DNA of 64,000 nucleotides from JAWHTC01 sp032586155 (GTDB taxonomy: Bacteria; Pseudomonadota; Alphaproteobacteria; Rhodobacterales; Rhodobacteraceae): the NCBI RefSeq assembly GCF_032586155.1, contig NZ_JAWHTC010000003.1:1-64000 (forward strand). Reading direction: 5' to 3'. The notes beneath the pieces are model-generated. The model was not told the DNA's origin and made no database searches. It saw only the letters and a list, made by a program, of their open reading frames with translations. This document shows, piece after piece, positions 54,022-63,415 of the stretch. The translations under genes and the position numbers were made by a program. Each line of letters opens with the position of its first letter. Positions within the stretch are counted from its first letter, which is position 1.

Positions 54022-54942
54022 TCAACCCGGAGACAGTTGAATGAACAATTTGATGATCGTCATCATTATCGGAACCAAAACGATGATAAGGCTGACTGGG
54101 AACATAAAAAACGCCATTGGAAACAGCATTTTGATCGGCAGAGAATTGGCTTTCTCTTCAGCGCGCACAAGCCGCATTTGTCGCATTTCGTGAGCAAAGC
54201 TGCGCAAGGTTCGGCTGACGTCGGCACCAAGTTCTTTTGATTGCCGGAAAAGGACGGCCAGCGTGCGGGCCTCGTCGACCCTAACCCTTTCAGAGAAACT
54301 GCTGAGTGCTTCGTCGAGTGAGCGTCCGGCTCGAATTTCTAGGTTGATGATCGAGAGTTGAATTCCAAAGTCCGGTACAGTTTGCAGAAATTCTCGCGTT
54401 ACGCGATCAAGCGCTGAGTCGATGCTGAGCCCGGCATCGATACAGACCAGAAGCAAGTCCATCAGGTCCGGGAACAGCTTGCGGTATTCACGCATTCTCT
54501 TCAGGCCCATTCGTTCCAAGAAGATTCCGCAGAGGATGAATGTCAGTCCACCACCAATTGCGCTAAAAACGTGAACTGCCGTCGTGGGCGCGTCAGGAAC
54601 GACCTGCGGAAGAACAAACTGAACAAGAAAAAAAACGGCCAAAACAGCAATTAGGCGAATCACGCTGAAAATACGGACGGCCGACTTGGAAAAGTATCCC
54701 GCTTGCACCAGACGCATGCGTATACTGTCGGGGGATTCGTTGCGAACAACGTCGAGATAGTAACGAAGATCTTCGTTGCCGCTACCTAGAAGTGCATCGA
54801 TATCGTCGCTGGTTTTTCGCCGTCTCCGTGCCGAGTCGAGATTTCGCTGAACGTCCCTTCGACCAAGAATAACCGACATGACCGAGAAAACAGCCAGCAG
54901 AACTGCGGTAAAAGTGGCAACTAGGATTAGTGTTTCGTTCAT
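54022..54942 (-). CDS. tadC: Tad pilus inner-membrane platform protein TadC
   Basis: A 306-residue membrane protein of the T2SF/GspF type. The family core LLLVCIDAGLSIDSALDRVT and IRAGRSLDEALSSFSERV with TLAVLFRQSKELGADVSRTL lies in the middle; helices are near 5-25, 95-150 and 275-300. With TadB it forms the platform on which the ATPase drives pilin assembly. It is the last gene of the operon in this window. Confidence 0.93.
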   Translation of the reverse strand: MNETLILVATFTAVLLAVFSVMSVILGRRDVQRNLDSARRRRKTSDDIDALLGSGNEDLRYYLDVVRNESPDSIRMRLVQAGYFSKSAVRIFSVIRLIAVLAVFFLVQFVLPQVVPDAPTTAVHVFSAIGGGLTFILCGIFLERMGLKRMREYRKLFPDLMDLLLVCIDAGLSIDSALDRVTREFLQTVPDFGIQLSIINLEIRAGRSLDEALSSFSERVRVDEARTLAVLFRQSKELGADVSRTLRSFAHEMRQMRLVRAEEKANSLPIKMLFPMAFFMFPVSLIIVLVPIMMTIIKLFIQLSPG

Positions 54943-54977
54943 GGAGTTTTCTCTATTGCCTGCTGGGCATGTCTCGC

Positions 54978-55940
54978 TCAGAAATCAAAGTTGACAAGTT
55001 TCCTGACGATCAGGAAACCGAAAAGCATGAACATCAAACATCCGGTGACAATGATTTCGCCATAGCCGCTCTCCCAGACTTCGTCGAAATAAGTTGGTAC
55101 CAAAGTGCGGATCATCGTGAACAAGACGAAAGGGAAAAGCATCATCACCCATGCGGTGAACCGGCCTTCGGCCGAGATCGCCCGAATCTTGGCCTTGATC
55201 ATCATTCGATCTCGGATCATTTGCGCCAGGTTTTCCAGGATTTCAGAAAGATTCCCGCCTGTTCCACGCTGCACGCTAACGGTGATCGCCAGCAGATTGA
55301 GTTCTGGGGCGCCAACTCGATCGATCATATTCAGCATCGCCTGATCGAGGTCTGAACCGAAAGTCATCTGATCGCTCAGAATACCGAATTCGGACCCAAT
55401 GGGATCAGACATTTCCCGTGCAAGCAACGAAATGGCTGCATTGAGCGGGTGCCCGGCGTTCAAGCTACGTACGATGATGTCGATTCCGGGAGCCAATTGC
55501 GATGTGAACTTGGCTATGCGCCTTGCGCGCAGACGGTAAACGGCGAGACTCGCCAAGGTTACCATGAAGACAAAGGCGAAAGGCATGGCCAGAAACGGTA
55601 CCAGTTTCAATACCGCGACGCCTACCACATATCCGACGATCCAAAGTAGAGTCAGGATTATCACACGTCGCGTCACCGGTAATTCGAGGCCTGATTGGGA
55701 ATAGTAGCGCCGCAGCTTCGCTATGAAATCGGCGTCGTCGGCGCCGCGATTTATTCCGCGGCGGAGCAGTAGGTTCGTGTAGGCTGCCTCTGCCCCATGG
55801 TCGAGTTTGAGAGCCTCCAGGCGGTTTTTTACATCTGCTGCACTACGCCGAGAAGAGAATACGAGCCTCAGTAGTGATGCGACGAGCAGCAGAACCGCTG
55901 CAAAGACAAGTCCGTAGATTACTGTGGGAGAACTAAGCAT
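54978..55940 (-). CDS. tadB: Tad pilus inner-membrane platform protein TadB
   Basis: A 320-residue T2SF-type membrane protein. The conserved QLAPGIDIIVRSLNAGHPLNAAI and VSVQRGTGGNLSEILENLAQMIRDR mark the family. Helices lie near the N-terminus, at about 110-150 and at the C-terminus. The start is three bases after the stop of cpaF, so the two are co-translated. Confidence 0.93.
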   Translation of the reverse strand: MLSSPTVIYGLVFAAVLLLVASLLRLVFSSRRSAADVKNRLEALKLDHGAEAAYTNLLLRRGINRGADDADFIAKLRRYYSQSGLELPVTRRVIILTLLWIVGYVVGVAVLKLVPFLAMPFAFVFMVTLASLAVYRLRARRIAKFTSQLAPGIDIIVRSLNAGHPLNAAISLLAREMSDPIGSEFGILSDQMTFGSDLDQAMLNMIDRVGAPELNLLAITVSVQRGTGGNLSEILENLAQMIRDRMMIKAKIRAISAEGRFTAWVMMLFPFVLFTMIRTLVPTYFDEVWESGYGEIIVTGCLMFMLFGFLIVRKLVNFDF

Positions 55941-55943
55941 TTC

Positions 55944-57356
55944 TCAGAGCGCCCTCGACGGGTCGAAAGTACTTTGGTCCAAATTAAGCCCCATCGTTTT
56001 AAGATCTTCGAGGAAAGTCGGCCGCATACCCGTGGCGCGAAACTCACCTTGAATCTTGCCGTTTTCATCAACCCCAAGCCGTTTGTAGTACATGAGTTCC
56101 TGCAACTGTACGACATCGCCTTCCATGCCGGTAATCTCGGAGATCGAGGTTACCCGGCGTGCGCCGTCGCGTAACCGTTCCAGCTGTACGATGACGTCGA
56201 TGGCCGAGGTGATCTGAGATCTAATCGCGGTCTGCGTCATGGGCATCCCGGCCATGCCGACCATTTGTTCCAGTCGAGCAATAGCGTCGCGCGGGTTATT
56301 GGCGTGAATCGTCGACATCGAACCTTCGTGTCCAGTATTCATTGCTTGAAGCATGTCAAAGGCCTCGCCGCCACGGACCTCACCGATGATGATACGGTCC
56401 GGACGCATACGCAGTGAGTTTTTCACGAGATCGCGCTGAACGATTTCGTTGCGTCCGTCAATTGTTGGCGGTCGTGTCTCAAGGCGGACCACATGCGGTT
56501 GCTGTAGCTGCAATTCGGCGGCGTCTTCGATCGTGACAAGGCGTTCGTCGTGCGGGATGTAAGAAGACAAAGCGTTGAGCATTGTCGTTTTACCCGAGCC
56601 TGTGCCACCGGACACCACGATCGAAATCTTGCCCTCTACCGCAGCGGCAAGAAGCATGGCCATGCCCTTCGCCAACGCTTGGTTGGCGATCAGTTTGTCA
56701 AGTGAATAGGGGTGTTTGGAAAACTTCCGAATTGACACTTGCGGACCGTCAACTGCAACCGGGCGAATTGCGACATTGACCCTCGAACCATCGGCAAGCC
56801 GGGCATCAACCAGTGGTGAGCTTTCGTCGACCCGACGCCCCACAGAGGCGACGATCTTGTTGATGATCCGCAACAAGTGGTCGTCATCTTTAAACCGAAC
56901 CTTAGTGGTTTTGAGCTTGCCGAAGCGTTCGATATAAACGGTTTGAGCGCCAACAATCAGTATGTCCGAGATGCTGTCGTCTTCAAGGAGTGGTTCGATT
57001 GGTCCGAGCCCAAGCATCTCATCGCCAATATCCTTGATCAAGACTTCAAGTTCGCTCGAACTCAGAGGAAAATTCTGTTCTTTGGCGTAGGAACGGACAA
57101 GCGGTCTAAGCTCATCGTGGATTTCGTCTTCTTCCATCGTATCAAGGATGGACAGGTTGATTTTGTCTATCAGATAGCGGTGCAGCGTTACGCGTTCGTT
57201 GACAAAATCTGGAGCGCTGTGGTCGCTCAGATTTGAGGCTTCCTTTTCTTCTTCCTGTACGGCTTCGACGATCGGCTCAAGGACCAATGGGGTTTCATTG
57301 TCTGCCGGTGGCGTATGCGCTGTTTCGTGCTGGTGTTTGAAGAAGCGGCCGACCAT
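55944..57356 (-). CDS. cpaF: Tad pilus assembly ATPase CpaF/TadA
   Basis: A 470-residue secretion ATPase. The N-terminal 60 residues are variable and acidic. The core has a Walker A GGTGSGKT (250-257), Asp-box TIEDAAELQL, Walker B region RIIIGEVRGGEAFDML and the histidine box HEGSMSTIHANNPRDA. It powers assembly of the Flp pilus. Sixteen bases separate it from the L,D-transpeptidase gene upstream. Confidence 0.95.
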   Translation of the reverse strand: MVGRFFKHQHETAHTPPADNETPLVLEPIVEAVQEEEKEASNLSDHSAPDFVNERVTLHRYLIDKINLSILDTMEEDEIHDELRPLVRSYAKEQNFPLSSSELEVLIKDIGDEMLGLGPIEPLLEDDSISDILIVGAQTVYIERFGKLKTTKVRFKDDDHLLRIINKIVASVGRRVDESSPLVDARLADGSRVNVAIRPVAVDGPQVSIRKFSKHPYSLDKLIANQALAKGMAMLLAAAVEGKISIVVSGGTGSGKTTMLNALSSYIPHDERLVTIEDAAELQLQQPHVVRLETRPPTIDGRNEIVQRDLVKNSLRMRPDRIIIGEVRGGEAFDMLQAMNTGHEGSMSTIHANNPRDAIARLEQMVGMAGMPMTQTAIRSQITSAIDVIVQLERLRDGARRVTSISEITGMEGDVVQLQELMYYKRLGVDENGKIQGEFRATGMRPTFLEDLKTMGLNLDQSTFDPSRAL

Positions 57357-57372
57357 TAGTTCCTCCTAAACT

Positions 57373-57936
57373 TTAGCGGACAATGACTTTTGTGCCAGAG
57401 CGTACTTTTTTGTACAGGTCCAGGATGTCTGTATTGGTCAGACGAAAACACCCGGATGTTTCATATCCACCGATCGTGTCAGCGCTATTGGTACCATGGA
57501 TACGGTACAGCGTGTCGCGACCACCTCGGTAGAGGTAGAGAGCCCGGGCACCGAGCGGATTGTATGGACCAGGAGGTACATATTCCGGGAGCGAGGGACT
57601 GCGCCGCCGCATATCGGAAGGCGGCCGCCATCCAGGCCATTCTTTCTTGCCACCAACATAGGTTGTACCGGTCCATATGAACCCGTCACGCCCTACAGAG
57701 ATGCTGTATCGTTCAGCCTTTCCACCGCCAAGAACGCGATGCAACGTCCGTTTGGAGTTCGAGATAATGATCGTGCCCGGTGCTTCGTTACTCGTGTAGC
57801 TAACGATTTTCATGGTTCGTTTACCATGACTTCGCGGGACACGGGCGTCTTCGGCCTTGGTCCTGCCTGCAATCAACAAAAAACTTGCTGCACCAAGAGC
57901 CAATTGGCGCCTATTCAGTTGTGTGTAGGATTTCAT
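57373..57936 (-). CDS. L,D-transpeptidase (YkuD) inside the Tad operon
   Basis: A 187-residue exported enzyme. The N-terminus (1-28) looks like a twin-arginine signal, with NRRQLALGAASFLL. The YkuD catalytic set is complete: His147 in RIHGTN and Cys163 in TSGCFRLTN with Arg165. It would make or trim 3-3 peptidoglycan cross-links. Its ATG overlaps the cpaE stop (ATGA) and cpaF follows 16 bases later, so it is a true operon member. Opening the wall for the pilus, or anchoring the secretin, is a plausible but untested role. Confidence 0.92.
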   Translation of the reverse strand: MKSYTQLNRRQLALGAASFLLIAGRTKAEDARVPRSHGKRTMKIVSYTSNEAPGTIIISNSKRTLHRVLGGGKAERYSISVGRDGFIWTGTTYVGGKKEWPGWRPPSDMRRRSPSLPEYVPPGPYNPLGARALYLYRGGRDTLYRIHGTNSADTIGGYETSGCFRLTNTDILDLYKKVRSGTKVIVR

Positions 57937-59093
57937 GTCTCCACCTCGACAAGCTCCAAGGTTTTCATGAACTTGCTCACGGCGCGCATGAACTTTGACC
58001 GCGCTGAGATGTCGCTTGGGGGCACGCCGCGGTCAACGGCCTCTCCGATTTGACTGGTGGCTGACGGGATGTAAAAAAACGGGACGTCACCAAATAGTTC
58101 TTTGATCCGTTTTTTGCTAATCCGCTGCCCGAACAGGCTGGCCTCCCACTTGTTGAATACCACGCGCAACGGGAAATCGTTCCCCCGTAGGTTTTGGATG
58201 CGGTCGATCATGTCGATTGTGTGCTTTATCGCCGGGAGATTGAGCTCGGTTACAAGTGTGCAAGTATTCACGGCTGACAGAACGTCGTCTTTCCATTCCG
58301 TTTCGTAGTATGGGATATCGAGGAAAGTCTGGTCATGCTCTATGCTAACCGCGTCCAGCATTCGCAGAACCAGTTCGTAGGAATTGACCTCTGCATTCAA
58401 CTCGGGATGTTTGAAGGAATACAGGAAGAAGTCGTGATCATGTTTCTGCTGGATCACCCTAATGAATTCCGCGTCGATTCTGCGCGGTGTCGCAGCTACG
58501 CTGGCAAGGTTGTAGTTGTTCTTCTGGTTCAGTGAGTAACCGCAGTTACCGAGCGAAAAATCGAGATCGAACAAGGCCACAGAATCTTTTCGAAACATCC
58601 GTGTTGCGGCGATATCGGCCATGCTTATGGCAAGCGTTGTTGCTCCGGCTCCACCAACCGAGGACACAACGGCGTGCACCTTGTTGTTGAACACCTTGCG
58701 AGAGCGGATGCCCTTGAAGACGCTGTCCAAAAAATCCTGGCGATTGATTGGTTTCGGAATCCAATCATGAATGCTGAACTTGAACAGGCGCCGTGTTTCA
58801 TCTGCGTCCAGGGCCTGTGATGTCACGATAATCGGCATGTCGGGTACCATAGCACGGATATCTGACAAAAGTTGGAATTCAGCATCGGTCAAATGTTGAA
58901 TGTTCACCACAAGGAGGTCGCCGGCATCCGGAGTCAATTCGTTCTTTATCGAACTCTGGCTAAGCGGCGAAAGCAAAAGGCGTGGCGAGGCTTCGATCAG
59001 TTTTTCAATTTCCGAGTCGCTTGCGCCATCGCTTGATACCAAGACGACATGCGACATGGGGTCAACAACAAGGGCGTCTGTTTTCATGTTCAT
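57933..59093 (-). CDS. cpaE: Tad pilus polar-localisation ATPase CpaE/TadZ
   Basis: A receiver-like N-terminal domain (about 10-125) precedes a ParA/MinD-type ATPase domain. The Walker A position reads SSVGGAGATTLAIS and lacks the lysines of a true deviant Walker A, as is common in TadZ. DLDFSLGNCGYSL is the switch region. I chose the ATG at 59093 because it overlaps the preceding TAA (TAATG), with GGAG ten bases upstream; ATGs at 59099 and 59087 and a GTG at 59114 are alternatives. Confidence 0.9.
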   Translation of the reverse strand: MNMKTDALVVDPMSHVVLVSSDGASDSEIEKLIEASPRLLLSPLSQSSIKNELTPDAGDLLVVNIQHLTDAEFQLLSDIRAMVPDMPIIVTSQALDADETRRLFKFSIHDWIPKPINRQDFLDSVFKGIRSRKVFNNKVHAVVSSVGGAGATTLAISMADIAATRMFRKDSVALFDLDFSLGNCGYSLNQKNNYNLASVAATPRRIDAEFIRVIQQKHDHDFFLYSFKHPELNAEVNSYELVLRMLDAVSIEHDQTFLDIPYYETEWKDDVLSAVNTCTLVTELNLPAIKHTIDMIDRIQNLRGNDFPLRVVFNKWEASLFGQRISKKRIKELFGDVPFFYIPSATSQIGEAVDRGVPPSDISARSKFMRAVSKFMKTLELVEVET

Positions 59094-59737
59094 TAGCATG
59101 ACACTCCACTGCACAGATCTTCACTGGTCATGGACACAGGGTGGGGCGGGATAGAGATGCCGGCAGGCATGCCAAGCGGTCCGAAGTACGCCATAATCTG
59201 ATCGAGAAGAAAAAAGTTAAAGTAAAGGTTTCGTGTTTCAACAGTGACAGTGACAACAGGCCCTGCGGGGCGTCCGACATATCCAAGGTCGGAGCGGGAA
59301 TAGGTCACACGTATGCTGGATTTCGGGACGAACCAGGCCACATCACAAAACCCGACAACGCCATTGGGGTCAAAGTCAGTGCAGTTATTATCGCTGCCGT
59401 AATAGAGGCGATCCAATTGGGTCGAGTCGCAGGCAGTTGTCCCCGCACCGCATGAAATTGGCGCAGGAAAAGGAGGAGATATTGGGGCGCTGACTACTGC
59501 CCCGGTACCATAGTTGCTCAGTGCACTGATATCTGTCAGTGGGCTAGAGACCGCAGCTCTGCGGGCTGAAATTTGCGTGGCCTTTACGACTTGGCTCCAT
59601 TGAAAAACCATTGCGCTGAATTCGACCATCGCGCCAAACACCAGCATCAGAAGAGGAATGACGATCAGGGCTTCGGTCATGGCAAGCCCTGACTGACCGG
59701 ATGTGAACTTCTCCCTGCGGAACTTCAGATTCACCAT
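59093..59737 (-). CDS. TadE/TadG-like pseudopilin (214 aa)
   Basis: An N-terminal prepilin-like segment (QSGLAMTEALIVIPLLMLVFGAMVEF split around residues 15-40) with the conserved glutamate, and a periplasmic domain with four or more cysteines (SCGAGTTACDS and others). It is processed and acts as a minor pilin of the Tad pilus. The start overlaps the end of the other TadE gene by seven bases. Confidence 0.85.
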   Translation of the reverse strand: MVNLKFRREKFTSGQSGLAMTEALIVIPLLMLVFGAMVEFSAMVFQWSQVVKATQISARRAAVSSPLTDISALSNYGTGAVVSAPISPPFPAPISCGAGTTACDSTQLDRLYYGSDNNCTDFDPNGVVGFCDVAWFVPKSSIRVTYSRSDLGYVGRPAGPVVTVTVETRNLYFNFFLLDQIMAYFGPLGMPAGISIPPHPVSMTSEDLCSGVSC

Positions 59738-60207
59738 CCTATCGACCTCATTTCTGCTGAAGCCGTGATCGTGATCGAGTTACTAAGTAACGCGCTAAAA
59801 GCTGGTGACCCAAGGTAGGTCACGGTTCCTGTTACCTTTACGATATCGTCTGGTTCTGGAAAACTCGAAAGACCTGATTTTGCAGGGGAAAATGTGATCT
59901 CGCTTGCTTCATTCCATCCCGGGACACGAAGATTGCCGCCACCATTTGGATTACCAAAGAAGGCAATGTTTCGAGCTGTCACTTGGTTACAGGTCGAGGC
60001 AAAATCTAGCGACACTGGTCGACAACGTGACCAATACCGTGCGGCGTCGCGTACACCGACCTGCAGTTGCTGTCGCTGCCACATGAGGTTGCCGAACTCG
60101 AGCAACCCGAAAGAAAGGATGGTCAAAACGGGAAAGGCGACGAGCGCCTCGATCAGGACTGCGCCCCGTTCGTCCTTTCTCATGCTACGCTTCACAGGTT
60201 CGGGCAC
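59731..60207 (-). CDS. TadE-like pseudopilin (158 aa)
   Basis: The N-terminus carries KDERGAVLIEALVAFPVLTI, the TadE-type processing and helix segment with the conserved glutamate, followed by a periplasmic domain with two cysteines. Its likely role is as minor pilin of the Tad pilus. The GTG at 60207 has GAGAG upstream; the ATG at 60183 is a good alternative. Confidence 0.85.
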   Translation of the reverse strand: MPEPVKRSMRKDERGAVLIEALVAFPVLTILSFGLLEFGNLMWQRQQLQVGVRDAARYWSRCRPVSLDFASTCNQVTARNIAFFGNPNGGGNLRVPGWNEASEITFSPAKSGLSSFPEPDDIVKVTGTVTYLGSPAFSALLSNSITITASAEMRSIGW

Positions 60208-60303
60208 AACACTCTCTCAGAATTATTCGTTCTCTGTACAAAAATAATTTAGCCGCAAACGAGCCGAAGGCTGCGACACATCAACGTCAGAAAAGAGGTC
60301 AGT

Positions 60304-60510
60304 TCAGCCGCCTGAACCAACCGTTGTTTTATAAGCCGCCGGCGGCCACGTTTGGATTTCTTGAATCGACGTGTTTGCAGCCGTCGCATCTCCCGATCGC
60401 GCAGAAGAAGTGTCCCAGTTGTTGGTGTGATCAGGATTATCGCAGCCAGCGAGCAGAACGACCACGCCTGAAACCGCTATTGCCAGCTTATTTTTTCTTG
60501 ATAACGCCAT
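60304..60510 (-). CDS. Small lipoprotein in the CpaD position (68 aa)
   Basis: A lipoprotein signal with lipobox VVLLAGC (Cys23) and a 45-residue polar mature part rich in serine, threonine and asparagine. It occupies the place where many Tad operons have the outer-membrane lipoprotein CpaD, but is far shorter than CpaD. The ATG at 60510 lies inside the cpaC end with GGAG seven bases upstream. Likely a pilotin-like or shortened partner of the secretin. Confidence 0.7.
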   Translation of the reverse strand: MALSRKNKLAIAVSGVVVLLAGCDNPDHTNNWDTSSARSGDATAANTSIQEIQTWPPAAYKTTVGSGG

Positions 60511-61999
60511 CTTCAAACTCCAGATCGATCATATGGCCATACGGTCCGACAACCCCATGGCCCTCTCGGAACCGCCTGAGCATCTTGCGGTCAACTTCCA
60601 ACATTCCCATGAGAAACAGTTCGACATCATCCGTTGAGCGTGCACCGTCAAGTGGTGACTTCAGAGGCTGATCAGGCCCAACCGGGCGTACCAATCGCGG
60701 TGTCACTAGAATGACCAAGTCAGTTTCGCGTTTTTGAAACCCTCTAGAACTGAACAATGCGCCGAGAATTGGCACTTGCCCAAGCCACGGAACCTGACGC
60801 GCGTTGCGCGAGTTATTGGCCGAAAGCAACCCCGCGATAGCGAAGCTTTGCCCATTGCGCAGCGAAACCGTCGTTTCGGCCTTGCGAGTGGTAAGCGAAA
60901 ACGCGATGGAATTACCGGACGTTACGGTTTGGTCAATGTCACTGACTTCAGGCCGCACCTCAAGGCGAATTAGTTCATCATCGAGAACATACGGCAGGAA
61001 ATTCAACCTGATCCCGTATTCACGATATTCTGTGGCTATGTTCCCATCGGCGTCTACAGTCTGGATCGGCACTTCGCCACCTGCGACGAAATTTGCTTGG
61101 ACACCGCTTGTGGTCACCAGTTTCGGATTTGCCAATCTGCGAACGGCGTTCTTGCTTTCCAGAGCGTTGATGACAACATCGACTTGCCGCCCGGAGATGC
61201 TGAGCAGTTGTCCAACCACTGTACCAAAAGGAGCGCCATTTGTTGTCGTACCTGGTGTTCCTGTTGCAAGTCCTGATCCCGCTGAATTGGTTGCATCCAG
61301 TTCAACACCCAGCGCCCGCCCCGAATCCCGGTTGACCTCGAGAATGCGCACGTCCAGTTCAACCTGTTGTGCCGCTTTCACCTTGATGGCGTCGACCACC
61401 GGGTCAGAGCTGAATTGCTTGGCAATTTCGAGCACGCGTTGTTTGTCGACATTGTCGCGGACCAATCCCGAAATACGAATGCGGTTGTTCACATTCAGCA
61501 CGTCAATTTGCGCGCTTGGAACTGCACGGCTGATCACCCGTTCAAGTTCCGAGTAATCGACGCGTACGCGCACATCGATGACCTCGAGAAGCTTTTTGTC
61601 CACCGAGTAGAGCGTCACGTTTGTCGTACCTGTCTTCTTCGTTTGGATGTACAGTGAATTGTCCGTGAGTGGGAACACGTCGATGACATCAGAGTTCCCG
61701 ATCAGAATGTCGGCGAAGGTCTGATTTGTCTTCACGGTGATTGTTTGACCAGGTGCGATAGCGATTTTCGACACAACGCCATCATCGATGATGATTTCTT
61801 TCGTCTGTGCGTGTGCCTGCACGCTGGCAGTCACGAGCAGAACGCTGGCGACAAACCAGAAAGAGAACTTGTGGAACAAGTGAACCATTGGAAGACGCCT
61901 GCTCTTCGATTTTGATTGCTGTTTCATGCTTCTCAGCCTATCCGCTCTTCGTTTTTCCATAGGCAAACACGTTTGCCTTTTTGTCTTACTCCGAAACAA
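60488..61999 (-). CDS. cpaC: Tad pilus outer-membrane secretin CpaC/RcpA
   Basis: A 503-residue secretin. After a positively charged leader and signal region (to about 65) comes the pilus-formation N-domain (IAPGQTITVKTNQTFADILI), a BON-like segment (VNNRIRISGLVRDNVDKQRV) and the secretin domain with VQANFVAGGEVPI and VPWLGQVPILGALFSSR. It forms the outer-membrane pore for the Flp pilus. ATG codons at 61945 or 61924 may be the true start. Confidence 0.93.
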   Translation of the reverse strand: MFRSKTKRQTCLPMEKRRADRLRSMKQQSKSKSRRLPMVHLFHKFSFWFVASVLLVTASVQAHAQTKEIIIDDGVVSKIAIAPGQTITVKTNQTFADILIGNSDVIDVFPLTDNSLYIQTKKTGTTNVTLYSVDKKLLEVIDVRVRVDYSELERVISRAVPSAQIDVLNVNNRIRISGLVRDNVDKQRVLEIAKQFSSDPVVDAIKVKAAQQVELDVRILEVNRDSGRALGVELDATNSAGSGLATGTPGTTTNGAPFGTVVGQLLSISGRQVDVVINALESKNAVRRLANPKLVTTSGVQANFVAGGEVPIQTVDADGNIATEYREYGIRLNFLPYVLDDELIRLEVRPEVSDIDQTVTSGNSIAFSLTTRKAETTVSLRNGQSFAIAGLLSANNSRNARQVPWLGQVPILGALFSSRGFQKRETDLVILVTPRLVRPVGPDQPLKSPLDGARSTDDVELFLMGMLEVDRKMLRRFREGHGVVGPYGHMIDLEFEDGVIKKK

Positions 62000-62036
62000 C
62001 CACGCTGTCCGAACTCACTTGAGATCAGCCGGTGGA

Positions 62037-63167
62037 TTAGTCTTCTGTGCTCGTACCATCCAGTTGGACAGGTTCAACACCCGCATCCAACAGATCGTTA
62101 ATTTCCCCTACTTTTACCTTGTATTCATTGCGCTGGCCATTGCGGATCACACCGACGGTCACACGCTCAGGCTTTGGCGCTGGCGGGGGGGTGACGATTT
62201 TTTCGATCTCAACCACCTTTTCAACCTCAACCACGCGCGGTTCGGGTTGTTGCATCTTTTCCTCGACGCTGTTCAGCCGATTGCTGATGCCTTCGGACAT
62301 ATTCATCAAAAGCGTCTCGAGATGATCGAGACGTTCGTTATCGGGGGCCACCACAACGGTCGCTTCGGTCTTTTCCTTCTCGGCCTTTGCAGTCGCCTGA
62401 TTCATACCTTCGGCAACTTCAGGATCACTAAGGTCTGTAAGTGTAACGCGCTCAATCGGACCAGTTTCAGTGGATGCTACATTGCGCAACGCCAGCGAAA
62501 GCGTGCCAACATTCGCACCCAGCACCAGTTTCTGGGCTTCCTGTGTGCTTACTTCGAAAGTGACCGTGCGAACAACGCTTGGCTGGTCCTTCCTATCATC
62601 AGCAATCTGGTCGATGGCAAGAACCTTGACGCCCTGAAGAAGAACATCAACGTAATTGTTGCCACGGCCACCACGGGTCAGAAGGATGTCGACTCTGTCA
62701 CCCGGCAGAACGAAACCTGCGACGCCGAGCACGTCATTCACACGGATGGAAATCGCCTTCATTCCGGGGGTGAGTTGCGTCGAAAGCTTGGCCCGAACAC
62801 CAGGCAACGTGACGCGGGTCGAGAGAATGGGTTCCCCGACGGTCATGTTTGCCAGCACAAAGCGGGCATTCTCTTCGCTTTCGTCGATGATCAGATCCGC
62901 GATCTTTTCGAACGAGCCGTCAGGGCGGATCGGACTGGACCATTCGATTTCACGAAGTTTGGCTCGGGTAAGCCTCTCGCCAAAGGCGAGGACTTCATTT
63001 GACACCACCAATGTCGCTTTTTCGGCGGCATCTTCCTCTTTTTGGCTTTGCCCAGCCTCATTGGTCAAGATCTGACGCTGAGACGCCAACCAATCCTGTG
63101 TGCCGTATACGGCCAGTCCCGCCAGAATAACGGCGACCAGCAGACTTATTATCATAGTTAACCGCAC
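62037..63167 (-). CDS. cpaB: Tad pilus assembly protein CpaB/RcpC
   Basis: A 376-residue protein with one N-terminal membrane helix (about 4-22), an SAF domain (about 45-125: LVVSNEVLAFGERLTRAKLR) and the CpaB/RcpC domain with MKAISIRVNDVLGVAGFVLPGDRVDI split around 135-160. The C-terminal third is a charged coiled region ending in a valine/glutamate/lysine-rich stretch. It stabilises the secretin. The GTG at 63167 has GGAG seven bases upstream; the ATG at 63155 is an alternative. Confidence 0.92.
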   Translation of the reverse strand: MRLTMIISLLVAVILAGLAVYGTQDWLASQRQILTNEAGQSQKEEDAAEKATLVVSNEVLAFGERLTRAKLREIEWSSPIRPDGSFEKIADLIIDESEENARFVLANMTVGEPILSTRVTLPGVRAKLSTQLTPGMKAISIRVNDVLGVAGFVLPGDRVDILLTRGGRGNNYVDVLLQGVKVLAIDQIADDRKDQPSVVRTVTFEVSTQEAQKLVLGANVGTLSLALRNVASTETGPIERVTLTDLSDPEVAEGMNQATAKAEKEKTEATVVVAPDNERLDHLETLLMNMSEGISNRLNSVEEKMQQPEPRVVEVEKVVEIEKIVTPPPAPKPERVTVGVIRNGQRNEYKVKVGEINDLLDAGVEPVQLDGTSTED

Positions 63168-63332
63168 TTACATGCTCCAAAATGCAGTTGCCCGCTAAGC
63201 GGTTTTTTATTTACTAGCTACACAACCCCAGCACGCGAATGCTTGGCCAATCACAAATACAGTTGACCGCTAAGCGGTTTCTTATTGAACTAATTGCACA
63301 ATCTCAGCACGTGAATGCTTGGTCAATCACAA
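63168..63332. promoter_or_regulatory. Tandem 75-bp repeat with palindrome upstream of cpaB
   Basis: Two direct copies, 63182-63256 and 63257-63332, share about four of every five bases. Each contains the palindrome CCGCTAAGCGG (63192-63202 and 63267-63277, exactly 75 bases apart), a GCACGnGAATGCTTGG box and TCAATCACAA or CCAATCACAA. The location, between flp and the rest of the operon, suggests paired operator sites for a dimeric regulator. Confidence 0.6.
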
Positions 63333-63415
63333 AGAAGAAATCACCCTTACAAGTAGCCAACTAAATGCGGAAATGGGTTGTTTTTCCAACAGTGCCTATC
63401 TTTTGCAGGTCGAAA

